Shown here: positions 48,768-57,310 of the stretch, piece after piece | Layout of the letters: every line of letters begins with the position of its first letter | Position numbering within the stretch: the stretch's first letter is position 1 | NCBI GenBank assembly: GCA_011090425.1 | Contig: PHGD01000015.1 | Location: forward strand, 1-58,447 | Direction: 5' to 3' | DNA: 58,447 nucleotides | Source: Nitrospira sp. LK70 | Lineage (GTDB): Bacteria > Nitrospirota > Nitrospiria > Nitrospirales > Nitrospiraceae | Position numbers and translations under genes: made by a program | The notes under the pieces: generated by a model | Seen by the model: the letters and a program-made list of their open reading frames with translations, nothing else | Told to the model about the DNA's origin: nothing | Database searches by the model: none

Positions 48768-49400
48768 ATGAAAGCGGCGCGCACCATTATTGTCGCCCTG
48801 AGTTTGGTCTATATCGGTTGCGCGACCCCGCCGGAAGTCAAACAGGCTTTGATCGATAAGGATCAGGCCTATGCCGAAAATGAACGGCTGATGCAGCAGT
48901 ACCGTGAGTTGGTGGGCAACGTCACCAAACGGCATCAGCAGTGGTATCGCTATGTCCAATCTCGGCTGAAACTGAACCTGGCGCTGCAATGGGCCACGAC
49001 GAATCCCACACTGACCGACGTGGCCGACACCGATTTAACGAAAGACGATGCCGACCTGTTGGGTCCCGAGGTGATCTCGCTGATCAACGATATTCGGCTG
49101 AAAGATTTGCCGGAACGAAAAGGGCCTACCGGAGAGATCGTCTTCCAGGCTGGTACGGGGGATATGAACAATCTTCTGCACAAATTTCCCGAACTGATCG
49201 GACGAGTCGAGCAGCGCGTTGAAAAAGATTCGCAGGCGGCGTCGACGGTCGACCTGACGGCGTTCGATCAATATCGCACCAACGTGGAAGCGCTTCGCCG
49301 AATCAATGCCATCATTAAACATTACCTGGATATCGACGTAACCTTGTCGCGCGACGACGTTCAGTCGGTCGCGGAGGCCGTGCGCGAGTTGCGCCGCTGA
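48768..49400 (+). CDS. Coiled-coil lipoprotein, first gene of a five-gene operon
   Basis: This 210-residue protein has a lipoprotein signal (Tyr-Ile-Gly-Cys-Ala, lipobox cysteine near residue 18) followed by a long helical region: Lys-Gln-Ala-Leu-Ile-Asp-Lys-Asp-Gln-Ala-Tyr-Ala-Glu-Asn-Glu-Arg and a helix near the end. No named domain. GGAAGGAGG precedes ATG 48768. The next gene starts 33 bases downstream and has the same general build. Confidence 0.75.
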   Translation: MKAARTIIVALSLVYIGCATPPEVKQALIDKDQAYAENERLMQQYRELVGNVTKRHQQWYRYVQSRLKLNLALQWATTNPTLTDVADTDLTKDDADLLGPEVISLINDIRLKDLPERKGPTGEIVFQAGTGDMNNLLHKFPELIGRVEQRVEKDSQAASTVDLTAFDQYRTNVEALRRINAIIKHYLDIDVTLSRDDVQSVAEAVRELRR

Positions 49401-49433
49401 CGCGCCGGGATGGGTGAGCGGAAGGAGACCAGC

Positions 49434-50141
49434 ATGATCGGACGAGCCTTAGTCGGGACGATCGGGCTCATTCTCATGAGCCTGGTGGGATGCCACTCGA
49501 TTCACAGCGATGCGGTCCGCGAACTCCTCCAGAAGGAAGGCGCTAAGATTGACGCAGCCCAGACCAATATCGATCTGTTCCAGAAAGAAACCGAGGTGCG
49601 CATCACGTTCTTGGAGCAGGCGCGCAGCTCGCTCCATGAGAGTTTCATGGCGTTGCAAGCGCAGGAAGCCAAGCATCAATTCGTCCTTTCCTCGTACCGG
49701 AATATCGCGGGCAAGAAAGACGAGGCGGCATACGCAGCGGCCTATCTGGTCGGTCAAATGTACCTGACTGAATATCAGGGACTGGAAAAAGCCCTGTGGG
49801 ATCAGTTTGAAGAAGATTTCTGCGGTCTGCGCGATACGGCCAATGCCTTGAACGATTCGTGGAAACGGACCGCGACGATTCAGGCTCAATTGAAGCGCTA
49901 TGCCGACCAATCGGCCCTGGCCTCCGTCGACCCGGAGTTTGTATCGGCGTTGATCGAGCAGGCTCCCGGACAATCCGAGCGCATCAGGGAGGTGCTGAAT
50001 CGTTCACGGACCGTCAACGATGCCTTGGAAGAAGTGGCGGGCTCGCGCATCATCCGTCTGAGGGCTCTGGAACGGACGCAGACCTTTACCGCCGACTTGG
50101 TCGACCTTCTGGACAAACTGAAGAAAGGCGACGGGCCATAG
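49434..50141 (+). CDS. Coiled-coil lipoprotein, second gene of the operon
   Basis: This 235-residue protein starts at ATG 49434 behind GGAAGGAG. The signal ends Leu-Val-Gly-Cys-His, so it is probably lipidated at residue 20. The mature protein is one long alpha-helical stretch (Gln-Thr-Asn-Ile-Asp-Leu-Phe-Gln-Lys-Glu-Thr-Glu-Val-Arg-Ile) with a Tyr-rich centre. Two such lipoproteins in tandem with a third coiled-coil gene suggest a multi-subunit envelope structure. Confidence 0.75.
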   Translation: MIGRALVGTIGLILMSLVGCHSIHSDAVRELLQKEGAKIDAAQTNIDLFQKETEVRITFLEQARSSLHESFMALQAQEAKHQFVLSSYRNIAGKKDEAAYAAAYLVGQMYLTEYQGLEKALWDQFEEDFCGLRDTANALNDSWKRTATIQAQLKRYADQSALASVDPEFVSALIEQAPGQSERIREVLNRSRTVNDALEEVAGSRIIRLRALERTQTFTADLVDLLDKLKKGDGP

Positions 50142-50151
50142 AGGAGGCACC

Positions 50152-50670
50152 ATGGAGACCAGTATCGGAGGGGTCGTCGGATTTTTGCGAGACAACGATA
50201 GTCTGATCAAGCAGCTGATGGAAACCGCCGAGAGCGCGAATCAGGAGATCAGTGATCTCTCGGTCCAAGTGGACCATGCCCGTGATGAGGCCAAGGTGCT
50301 GGTCGATCAGTTAGGTGCCGTCGAATTCGCAGTAGGAAAACAGGATGAAACGAAGGTCCGTCAGCAGGCGCTGCTGGAGGCCGTTGCGGCACTGCGGAAG
50401 AAATTCGAAACCTATAAGAACGACCCACTTCGGCGCGGCATCTATGCGGCGGAAATCTCCAATCTGTACCTCCAGCTGGCCAACACGTGTAATAACGAAA
50501 CCGTGGCCCAAATCGTTCCGTTCAGCAACGACGAGATCGAAACCTACAAGGAGTTGATGAAGAAAGCTGTGCTCGACGCGGCCTCTCGGAAAAAGCGGGC
50601 TGCCGTCATCAAGGCTGCTGCGCAGGTCTCCAGACTCGCTTTGGGAATTGCCGCGAAGTTGGCGGTGTGA
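50152..50670 (+). CDS. Cytoplasmic-type coiled-coil protein, third gene of the operon
   Basis: This 172-residue protein has no signal peptide. It has a first helical half (Gln-Glu-Ile-Ser-Asp-Leu-Ser-Val-Gln-Val-Asp-His-Ala-Arg-Asp-Glu-Ala-Lys) and an Ala/Lys-rich C-terminus (Ala-Val-Ile-Lys-Ala-Ala-Ala-Gln-Val-Ser-Arg-Leu-Ala) that could be amphipathic. AGGAGG precedes ATG 50152. It may be the cytoplasmic partner of the two lipoproteins. Confidence 0.72.
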   Translation: METSIGGVVGFLRDNDSLIKQLMETAESANQEISDLSVQVDHARDEAKVLVDQLGAVEFAVGKQDETKVRQQALLEAVAALRKKFETYKNDPLRRGIYAAEISNLYLQLANTCNNETVAQIVPFSNDEIETYKELMKKAVLDAASRKKRAAVIKAAAQVSRLALGIAAKLAV

Positions 50671-50677
50671 GACTGTG

Positions 50678-51463
50678 ATGGATCGAACGGAGTGGCAGGC
50701 TCTCTTTCTAATGACGGTCATTGGCATCGGCTATGGTTGTAGCCTTGATGCAGCCTCCCGGGGTCCGTTCGGTCCGGAAGATCCGGAGACACCAGTAGGG
50801 AAGGCCAGGCTGCCCGATAAGCCCCCGTCGACGCACGTACTCCAATTTACAGGTGATGACACTGGTGGTCACCACAAGCCGAACATGGTTGGTGCCATCA
50901 CGGATCCCGCGGTGAAGCGGTCCGCGAATGCTTCGGCTGTGTTGACCGCGAACGAGGTTACAGCATTGCGGAAAGTCGCCGAAGGCGACCGTCGAGTCAC
51001 AGTGCTTCTGGGAAGCCGATGGGCGTTCATCGACGCTGATCGCATACCGCCCGAGGGTAAGCTTTCGTTTGGTTGTTGTCGTCACACAACAAGCCAGACA
51101 AGGCTGGTGTATTACAGTTACAGTCAAAATGTCGCAGTTGACGTCCGCATGAAGGAAATGAACCTGCTCAGTGTCTCGCGTCTTGAAAGCTATCAACCCC
51201 CTGAGGGAGAGCAGGATGTACAGCGGGGGATCGAGTTGGCCAAAGCGGATCCTCGTTTGGTCGGCAAGGTTGAGCAACTCCAAGGCCATGGATTGCTCAT
51301 GCAGCCGGACCGTGGGTTCTTCAGGAACGATCCCGGCTACGCCCACCGCACGATTTGGATCAGCTTTTCAGAAGGGCAGGATGGAGATCCGAAATATTGG
51401 GCGGTCGTCGATTTGACAGAGGATAAGGTCTTGGAAGCCGGGCAGGAACCGCCTCGGTCATGA
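50678..51463 (+). CDS. Lipoprotein of unknown function, fourth gene of the operon
   Basis: This 261-residue protein starts at ATG 50678 and has a lipobox-like Gly-Tyr-Gly-Cys near residue 21. The mature part has a disordered Pro/Glu start, then a domain with Phe-Ser-Phe-Gly-Cys-Cys-type cysteines and Tyr-Tyr-Ser-Tyr-Ser. Its stop overlaps the next start (ATGA). No family is recognised. Confidence 0.7.
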   Translation: MDRTEWQALFLMTVIGIGYGCSLDAASRGPFGPEDPETPVGKARLPDKPPSTHVLQFTGDDTGGHHKPNMVGAITDPAVKRSANASAVLTANEVTALRKVAEGDRRVTVLLGSRWAFIDADRIPPEGKLSFGCCRHTTSQTRLVYYSYSQNVAVDVRMKEMNLLSVSRLESYQPPEGEQDVQRGIELAKADPRLVGKVEQLQGHGLLMQPDRGFFRNDPGYAHRTIWISFSEGQDGDPKYWAVVDLTEDKVLEAGQEPPRS

Positions 51464-52455
51464 ACAGGAATGAGATGAAACGAATCTGGTGGAGCGCGGT
51501 GATCATGTTCTGCGCGTTTTCCCCGTCCCAGCCCTTGTTTGCCGAGACGCAATCCGAGCATGTGGACTGGGGACGTTGGAGTTTCGACTGGGAGGTTCGA
51601 GACAACACTGGACTGGCATTGCGAAATGTGAAGTATGCGGATGAGCTGATTCTCAATAAGGCCAGCATGCCGGTCATCCGTGTCAAATATGTCAAGGAAC
51701 GTGTCTGGTGGAACCCCTTTACCTGGTTCGGTTCACGGGCCGACAGTGGACGTTGCGGGCCGTTTCAAGATCGCCTGCGGTGGCAGGACCTCGTGCCGAT
51801 CGTGAACTGTGGCAATCAGAAAGTCTGCATGGAGAACGCCACTCAGAATAATGTGAAGTGGCTTGAGGTGGGAACGTACGCTCGGATCGGTGAATACCAT
51901 ATTTATCAATCGTGGCATCTGTCGGAGGACGGCGAACTCCGTCCTGTGCTCCACAGCCGAGGGCTCTCTTGCAACACTAACCATGATCATCATCCCTATT
52001 GGCGGTTTGATTTCGACATCAACGGCAACGGCATGGATCAGGTGTTCGTCCATGAAGAGGGAGGGGCGGATGGGGGTTGGGGACCGGGCTGGCGGAAATA
52101 TATGAATGAACGGAACGATATCAAGATTCCAGCGCTCAACAAAACATGGCTGGTTCGCGACCAAATGAACGGCCATGGTGTCTGGATCTTGCCCGGTACT
52201 GGGTACGCTCCATTAAAAGATGATGGAGAACGAGACAAGTTCGCCGATTTCGATGTGGCGATCAGGCGGGCCAACGCGACCGAGGACGTGCCGTGGAGTT
52301 TCGGAGCGCGTGGTCAACTGGGATATGACGAAGATAACCAGGGAGTGCAGGAGCAAGACATCGTGTTTTGGTACGTCGCCCACCTGCCTCATATGTCCGC
52401 CTTGGGACCGACCAAATGGCTAGCCTTAGGTCCCATCCTCCGCGTGCAGCGCTAG
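51460..52455 (+). CDS. Exported protein resembling the catalytic fold of copper amine oxidase, non-catalytic
   Basis: This 331-residue protein is coupled to the upstream lipoprotein by an ATGA overlap. After a signal peptide (Phe-Cys-Ala-Phe-Ser... Phe-Ala-Glu near residue 28) it reads Trp-Glu-Val-Arg-Asp-Asn-Thr-Gly-Leu-Ala-Leu-Arg-Asn-Val-Lys-Tyr and later Asn-His-Asp-His-His-Pro-Tyr-Trp-Arg-Phe-Asp-Phe-Asp-Ile-Asn-Gly. These match the opening strand and the His-x-His copper-site block of copper amine oxidases. The topaquinone motif (Asn-Tyr-Asp/Glu) is absent, and the length is half that of an oxidase. It may bind copper or a ligand but is unlikely to be an oxidase. Confidence 0.6.
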   Translation: MNRNEMKRIWWSAVIMFCAFSPSQPLFAETQSEHVDWGRWSFDWEVRDNTGLALRNVKYADELILNKASMPVIRVKYVKERVWWNPFTWFGSRADSGRCGPFQDRLRWQDLVPIVNCGNQKVCMENATQNNVKWLEVGTYARIGEYHIYQSWHLSEDGELRPVLHSRGLSCNTNHDHHPYWRFDFDINGNGMDQVFVHEEGGADGGWGPGWRKYMNERNDIKIPALNKTWLVRDQMNGHGVWILPGTGYAPLKDDGERDKFADFDVAIRRANATEDVPWSFGARGQLGYDEDNQGVQEQDIVFWYVAHLPHMSALGPTKWLALGPILRVQR

Positions 52456-52665
52456 AAATTGGTTCTCAAGCTATTGGACAATCAGGGCATGCCACTCAGT
52501 CCGGCTCTTATGACGGAAGTAGCATCGCCTATGCCTGTGCCAGCCCGGTAGGGCCGCGATTCTACTTATTGACAGTGGCGATCCAACAGGAGTAAGGAGA
52601 AAGTAGTCCAGTGACTTGTCGTGTGTGCAATGCTTCGAGTCATTCCTTAACAGGAGGAGGTGGAG

Positions 52666-52737
52666 ATGGAAGACCTGAGTCCACCGGATCACGTCGGCCC
52701 GCCGAACCATGGGCGGGTGCCTCGCCAGTCATGCTAG
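52666..52737 (+). CDS. Possible 23-residue peptide gene
   Basis: ATG 52666 follows AGGAGGAGGTGG at ideal spacing and opens a 23-codon frame ending in Cys. The peptide is Pro/His/Gly/Arg-rich without hydrophobic segments. The strong Shine-Dalgarno is the only argument; it may be a leader or chance. Confidence 0.2.
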   Translation: MEDLSPPDHVGPPNHGRVPRQSC

Positions 52738-52929
52738 CCTTTCTCAATCGGCCGTCGTATTTCCCGCGTAGGGGATTTAGAGGCAGGTGTGTTGTGAGGA
52801 GATTCGAGTCTGGCGTAAAAGCATGATCGCTGGTATGTCGATTTTTTGTTCCTAGCAAAGCACCCCTCGACCCATCCTTCGCGCGGGTCCTTAACAGAAG
52901 AGATTCTTCCGGCGTCCTAAGCGCCATGC

Positions 52930-52962
52930 GCGGGCGATCTCCTATTCAGAGAGGTCGCCCGC
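52930..52962. terminator. Strong GC hairpin, possible transcription end
   Basis: GCGGGCGATCTC (52930-52941) pairs with GAGGTCGCCCGC (52951-52962) around a 9-base loop, with one G-U-type mismatch. A T-rich run (TCTTTTC) lies 12 bases later rather than directly after, so it may be a rho-assisted terminator or an RNA-protecting hairpin after the upstream operon. Confidence 0.35.
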
Positions 52963-53066
52963 ACCATTCGCAGTCTTTTCATGGCTTGAAGGCGGAGAAG
53001 GTCACGCGAGGCTAATACACTGTCCCAGTTCACGCTACGAAACGATAAGGAAGAAAGGAGTTGGTC

Positions 53067-53150
53067 ATGGACAGTAGCTTCTTAATATTCGTATTCGTCA
53101 TGCTTGGGATTCTCGTGGGTGGGATCGTCGTCTACAAGAAAAGCCAATAA
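53067..53150 (+). CDS. 27-residue single-pass membrane protein
   Basis: ATG 53067 follows AAAGGAG at good spacing. The peptide begins Met-Asp-Ser-Ser, continues with about 18 hydrophobic residues (Phe-Leu-Ile-Phe-Val-Phe-Val-Met-Leu-Gly-Ile-Leu-Val-Gly-Gly-Ile-Val-Val) and ends Tyr-Lys-Lys-Ser-Gln. This resembles CcoQ/CydX-like small subunits attached to a membrane complex; the actual partner is not in view. A c-type cytochrome lies convergently downstream. Confidence 0.6.
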   Translation: MDSSFLIFVFVMLGILVGGIVVYKKSQ

Positions 53151-53340
53151 CTCGCGGTCACGTACAGTTGTGATGGTGAAATGGCTTGCAGCCAAAGCAC
53201 CGGTTGCGAGTGCCGAACCGACGGTCAAGAGCGACGTCGTTGAACGGAAGCAGATGTGCGAAAATCGTCACTAGGGCGCCGGTGCCTGGCGGCTGAGCTT
53301 TTGGACTGACGAGACGCAAGAACCTTCCCTCACTCATTGC

Positions 53341-53871
53341 CTATTTTGAAGCCTCCTGACTCGACGGGAACAGAATGAACGGTCCCTTCGGTTCCTGCCC
53401 TGGCGGTAGATAAGCTGGTGCTGGTTCGCCGGCTGGTCCAAGGTTTCTGATGAACCGATAGATGGCCCGCAGGTCCTGTTCAGTCATCTCGCGAAGAGCG
53501 AACCACGGCATGGGCGGTCGAAACTCATCCGAACGTGCGATCTTGATCCATTGGGTTTCCGAAAGATTCTGCATAGAAAGGCGCAGGTTGCTCGCGTAGG
53601 TGGTGCCCCAGGGACCGCGCCAACCCATCGAATCTCCCTTGAGCCAATCTTTCTCCGGAATCTTGCCGGCCGCTTCTGCGTAGCCGGTCGTGTGACAATC
53701 ATTGCATCCGGCGATCTTGATGACATACCTCGCCCGATTCTCGGTTTGCTTATCCAATGGCGAAGCTTGACTGTTTGTGCGTGTTTTCTCACCAGCGAAT
53801 GTTGCAGTAACCATGGCTCCAACGAATAACAGGCAGAGCGTTGAAGTTCGGACGATCTGAAACCTGGGCAT
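53341..53871 (-). CDS. Exported c-type cytochrome
   Basis: This 176-residue protein has a signal peptide ending Ala-Thr-Phe-Ala-Gly and one haem-binding site Cys-Asn-Asp-Cys-His near residue 56. The distal Met is probably Pro-Pro-Met-Pro-Trp (near 120). The remaining sequence is helical with Leu-Ser-Glu-Thr-Gln-Trp and Ala-Ile-Tyr-Arg-Phe-Ile-Arg, typical of class I cytochromes. The electron partner cannot be assigned. Confidence 0.9.
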   Translation of the reverse strand: MPRFQIVRTSTLCLLFVGAMVTATFAGEKTRTNSQASPLDKQTENRARYVIKIAGCNDCHTTGYAEAAGKIPEKDWLKGDSMGWRGPWGTTYASNLRLSMQNLSETQWIKIARSDEFRPPMPWFALREMTEQDLRAIYRFIRNLGPAGEPAPAYLPPGQEPKGPFILFPSSQEASK

Positions 53872-53919
53872 CGTTCTCTCTCCTTCGTCGATGTGGAGGC
53901 CGGTCCAGAGGAACGGAAT

Positions 53920-54093
53920 TCAGTATTCATCGATTTCATCGGTCTCATCGAGCATCTCCGCCGTGATCTCATCGGCCTCGGAGGCCCATTGAGCCAGTGG
54001 AATGCCCTTGGCTTTTAAAATGGCTTCCTGCTCTGTTCCTGCGGCTGTCGTCAGTTCATACGTGACAGTTTGCCTGACTTGAAACATTCTCAT
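53920..54093 (-). CDS. 57-residue acidic protein
   Basis: ATG 54093 lies behind AAGGGGA on the minus strand and opens a 57-codon frame. The peptide begins with strand-like Met-Arg-Met-Phe-Gln-Val-Arg-Gln-Thr-Val and ends in an acidic run (Glu-Met-Leu-Asp-Glu-Thr-Asp-Glu-Ile-Asp-Glu-Tyr). It stops 48 bases before the cytochrome c start, so the two could be one operon. No family is recognised. Confidence 0.65.
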   Translation of the reverse strand: MRMFQVRQTVTYELTTAAGTEQEAILKAKGIPLAQWASEADEITAEMLDETDEIDEY

Positions 54094-54230
54094 AAGTATT
54101 CCCCTTTGAACTTCTAAAATCTGATCACGGGTTTTCCTCGGGTAACCGGTGCATTGTAATCGATCCGGTCATTGATACTATAGAGAGTGTTCATCCACGA
54201 TGTCATGTTCTAAGACATGCGGTTGTTGTC

Positions 54231-54260
54231 TTGACTCCATTTCCGTTGCTTTGCTAGAGT
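54231..54260 (+). promoter_or_regulatory. Possible promoter of the NHL-repeat gene
   Basis: TTGACT (54231-54236) and TAGAGT (54255-54260) are separated by 18 bases. It would give a 65-base leader before GTG 54334. Confidence 0.35.
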
Positions 54261-54333
54261 GACCAATCCTGGTCTAAGCGATTGAAAGTCCACTGTTTCT
54301 GAATTGTTCCACCAGCAATCCGAGGGCAACACC

Positions 54334-57300
54334 GTGAAGAAAGCTTGGCTTTTCGACGACACCTGTACAGGCAATCCGTTCCCTCTCTGTATCGAAGGGC
54401 TTCAGGGAGAATGGGGCGGGGGAGATGTGGTAGCGGAAGAAGAATTACCGTTGCCCCCGCAGAACGTTCAGGCAAAACCAGGGAATGGACGCATTACCAT
54501 TACTTGGGACCCGGTTCCGGATGCCATGTACTACAATCTCTACTTTCAGACGACCAAGGGTGTCCAGATCAAGTTCTCGGAGCTGACTCGTCCCATCGCC
54601 GGTCCCGAAGATTTCAAGAGCGTGATCGGAGTGAAGAAAGACAAGGCGACCTGCCTGGAAGGAGCCTCCAGTCCCTACGTTCATGACGACCTTGCCAACG
54701 GCAGCTGTTATCACTATGTCGTCACCGTCGTCACTCCGAAAGGGGAAAGTCCTGAATCGCAAGAGGTGATGGCCATCCCATCGCCCTATCTCCTCGCCAT
54801 GGTTGTCGGCCATGAGGGAGCGGGCGACGGAGAGTTGAGCTCGCCCACGGGGATCGCACTTGACAAGGACGGCAACATCTACGTGGCTGATACCGACAAC
54901 CATTCGGTCCAAAAATTCGATAAGACCGGAAAGTTCTTGGCCCGATGGGGCGGTGAGCCCGGTTCACAGGAAGGCCAGTTTTACTACCCTCGCGGTTTGG
55001 CTGTCGGGCCGGACGATGCCGTGTACGTGGCCGATAGCGGCAACAATCGGGTGCAGAAGTTCGATCTCGAAGGCAATGTGCAGAAGGCGTGGGGCAAGTT
55101 CGGGTTCGCCTGGCGTGGGGCCGACATGGGGCGCTTCGACGTACCCTGGGGCATTACGACGGACCAAGAGGGCAATGTGTACGTTTCCGACACGAGCAAC
55201 GCGCGCATTCAAAAATTCCAGGCCGACGGCCAGCCGCTGTTGAAGTGGGGTCGTGACGGCAGCTTCGACGGCGCCTTCTTTTTTCCCCGCGGCGTTGCGG
55301 TGGATTTCGTCGGCAACATCTATGTCGCCGACGAAAGCAACAGTCGTATCCAAAAATTCGATGCCCGCGGAAGTTTCTTAGCCAAGTGGGGACGAGAAGG
55401 CCAGGGACCAGGACAGTTCAAGTCTCCGTGGGGCATCGCCTGTGACGCGTTGGGCAACGTCTATGTCGTCGACAGCGGTAACCACCGGATTCAGAAGTTC
55501 GACGGCAACGGCACCTTCCTCTGTTCGTTCGGGAATCGCGGGAAAACAGAGGGGCAGGTCAACTTCCCCTACGGCATCGCTGTAGACAGGGAGGGCGCGG
55601 TGTACGTCGTCGACAGCGGCAACAACCGTGTCCTCAAGTATGTACCGACAGAAGAAGAGATGAATCGTGGGAAGGATCAGCCGACGCAACCGGTGGAGGC
55701 CGGGGCGTTGCAGCCACCCCGTAGCCTTGCCGTCAAGGCCGGTGACACGGAGGTCTTTCTGAGCTGGATGGAAGTGCCCGATGCGCAATCCTATAATCTC
55801 TATTTCAGTACCTCGCCCCATGTCGCGCTTGAGGGAGCGACGAAGATCGAAGGTGTGACGAACCCCTACACGCATGAAGGCCTCACCAACGATACACCCT
55901 ATTTTTATGCCGTGACCGCGTTGTTGGAGGACGGGACGGAGAGCGGACTGTCGGAAGAAGTGACGGCGACGCCCGTGCTCATCGATATCACGGCGCCGCA
56001 GAATCCCTACGCGGTGATCAATCATGGGGCCTTCATGACGAATTCCCACGATGTCGTGGTGACGATTTCGGCGACTGATTTGGATTCGGGCGTCGGGGCC
56101 TATTTTATTTCAGAAAGTCCGCTCACACCGATGGCTGGGACACCAGGGTGGGTGGATGCAACGCCGGCGATCAAGTTTGGAGCCACGATTCCGTTCATTC
56201 TCTCGCCGGGGGACGGACACAAGACCATTTATGTGTGGTTCAAAGACATCGGCAACAATGTCTCCACGCCGGCCGGCACCACAATTTTGGTCAATACATC
56301 GGGCTATCTGTGCGTATCGAAATGGGGGAAGCCGGGACGGGGCGCATCGCTGTTGCACGGCGGAGAGTTTATGGCTCCGATGTACGGACTGTGCGTCGAT
56401 CAGCAGGGATCGATGTTTGTCGTCGACAACGGCAACAATCGCGTACAAAAGTTCGACAATGCCGGGAACTTCATCATTCTGTGGGGGAGTTTCGGCTCAG
56501 CCAATTCGAATTTTCACAATCCCACCGGCATCGCCTGCGACGGCAAGGGCGATGTCTGGGTAGTGGATACCAACAACCACCGGGTTCAAAAGTTCGATGG
56601 GAAGCTCGGCGGCTATCTCATGAAGTTCGGTTCGCGCGGAAACGGTGAAGGACAATTTAATGCGCCTTGGGGGATTGCCGTCGACCGCGTGCGCGGCTAT
56701 CTCTATGTCGTCGACAGCGCCAATTTCCGTGTGCAGAAATTCGACATGTCCGGCGAGTTCATCATGGCCTGGGGTGGCTTCGGCAATGGGGATGGGCAGT
56801 TCTATTTCCCACGCGGGGTGGCGGTCGATCCGGAGGATGGGGCGGTCTATGTGGTCGACATGGGAAACCACCGCATCCAGAAATTCGACACCAGCACCAA
56901 TGTCTTGCCGCAGCTGCTGACGAAGTGGGGAGGCAGTCCAGCGGCCGGGCACGCCAGCAGTTCGTTGGCACAGGAGGCCGGTCAATTGCGCTCTCCCTGG
57001 GGCGTCACCGTCGACGGAGCCGGGGATGTTTACGTGACGGATACGGGGAATCATCGGATCGAGAAGTTTGATCGCGAGGGCAATTTCATCACCCAGTGGG
57101 GCGGGTTCGGCAACGGGGACGGGCAATTCAATTTTCCATACGGGATCGCCGTCGACGCGAAGGGGAGTGTCTTTGTCGTGGACAGCGGCAACACGCGGGT
57201 GCAGCAGTTCATGCCGGCCGAAGAGGGCAGCGAACGATTGCAGGACGAGGCCGAGGAACTGGCCGAGCTGGAAAATGCCCAACGAACCCGGAAAGAATGA
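54334..57300 (+). CDS. Large NHL-repeat/fibronectin type III protein (two six-repeat propellers)
   Basis: This protein of about 988 residues starts at GTG 54334 behind GAGGG (TTG 54304 lacks a site). No signal peptide is visible. The order is a fibronectin type III-like domain (residues about 50-150), six NHL repeats (Asp-x-Gly-Asn-Ile-Tyr-Val-Ala-Asp-type strand, then Arg-Ile-Gln-Lys-Phe-Asp), a second fibronectin-like domain (about 475-560), an Ig-like domain (to about 670), and six further NHL repeats. Each repeat set would make one six-bladed propeller. The C-terminus is Glu-rich. Such proteins bind peptides or carbohydrates; the ligand is unknown. It ends 10 bases before guaB. Confidence 0.9.
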   Translation: MKKAWLFDDTCTGNPFPLCIEGLQGEWGGGDVVAEEELPLPPQNVQAKPGNGRITITWDPVPDAMYYNLYFQTTKGVQIKFSELTRPIAGPEDFKSVIGVKKDKATCLEGASSPYVHDDLANGSCYHYVVTVVTPKGESPESQEVMAIPSPYLLAMVVGHEGAGDGELSSPTGIALDKDGNIYVADTDNHSVQKFDKTGKFLARWGGEPGSQEGQFYYPRGLAVGPDDAVYVADSGNNRVQKFDLEGNVQKAWGKFGFAWRGADMGRFDVPWGITTDQEGNVYVSDTSNARIQKFQADGQPLLKWGRDGSFDGAFFFPRGVAVDFVGNIYVADESNSRIQKFDARGSFLAKWGREGQGPGQFKSPWGIACDALGNVYVVDSGNHRIQKFDGNGTFLCSFGNRGKTEGQVNFPYGIAVDREGAVYVVDSGNNRVLKYVPTEEEMNRGKDQPTQPVEAGALQPPRSLAVKAGDTEVFLSWMEVPDAQSYNLYFSTSPHVALEGATKIEGVTNPYTHEGLTNDTPYFYAVTALLEDGTESGLSEEVTATPVLIDITAPQNPYAVINHGAFMTNSHDVVVTISATDLDSGVGAYFISESPLTPMAGTPGWVDATPAIKFGATIPFILSPGDGHKTIYVWFKDIGNNVSTPAGTTILVNTSGYLCVSKWGKPGRGASLLHGGEFMAPMYGLCVDQQGSMFVVDNGNNRVQKFDNAGNFIILWGSFGSANSNFHNPTGIACDGKGDVWVVDTNNHRVQKFDGKLGGYLMKFGSRGNGEGQFNAPWGIAVDRVRGYLYVVDSANFRVQKFDMSGEFIMAWGGFGNGDGQFYFPRGVAVDPEDGAVYVVDMGNHRIQKFDTSTNVLPQLLTKWGGSPAAGHASSSLAQEAGQLRSPWGVTVDGAGDVYVTDTGNHRIEKFDREGNFITQWGGFGNGDGQFNFPYGIAVDAKGSVFVVDSGNTRVQQFMPAEEGSERLQDEAEELAELENAQRTRKE

Positions 57301-57310
57301 AGGGGGAGCG

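Larger units (their letters stand above)
52456..53066. other. Intergenic region of 611 bases
   Basis: Contains a possible 23-codon ORF (52666), a strong hairpin (52930-52962) and, at its end, the Shine-Dalgarno of the small membrane protein at 53067. A longer GTG-start frame at 52611-52826 is Arg/Gly-rich without support. Nothing else is evident. Confidence 0.5.
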
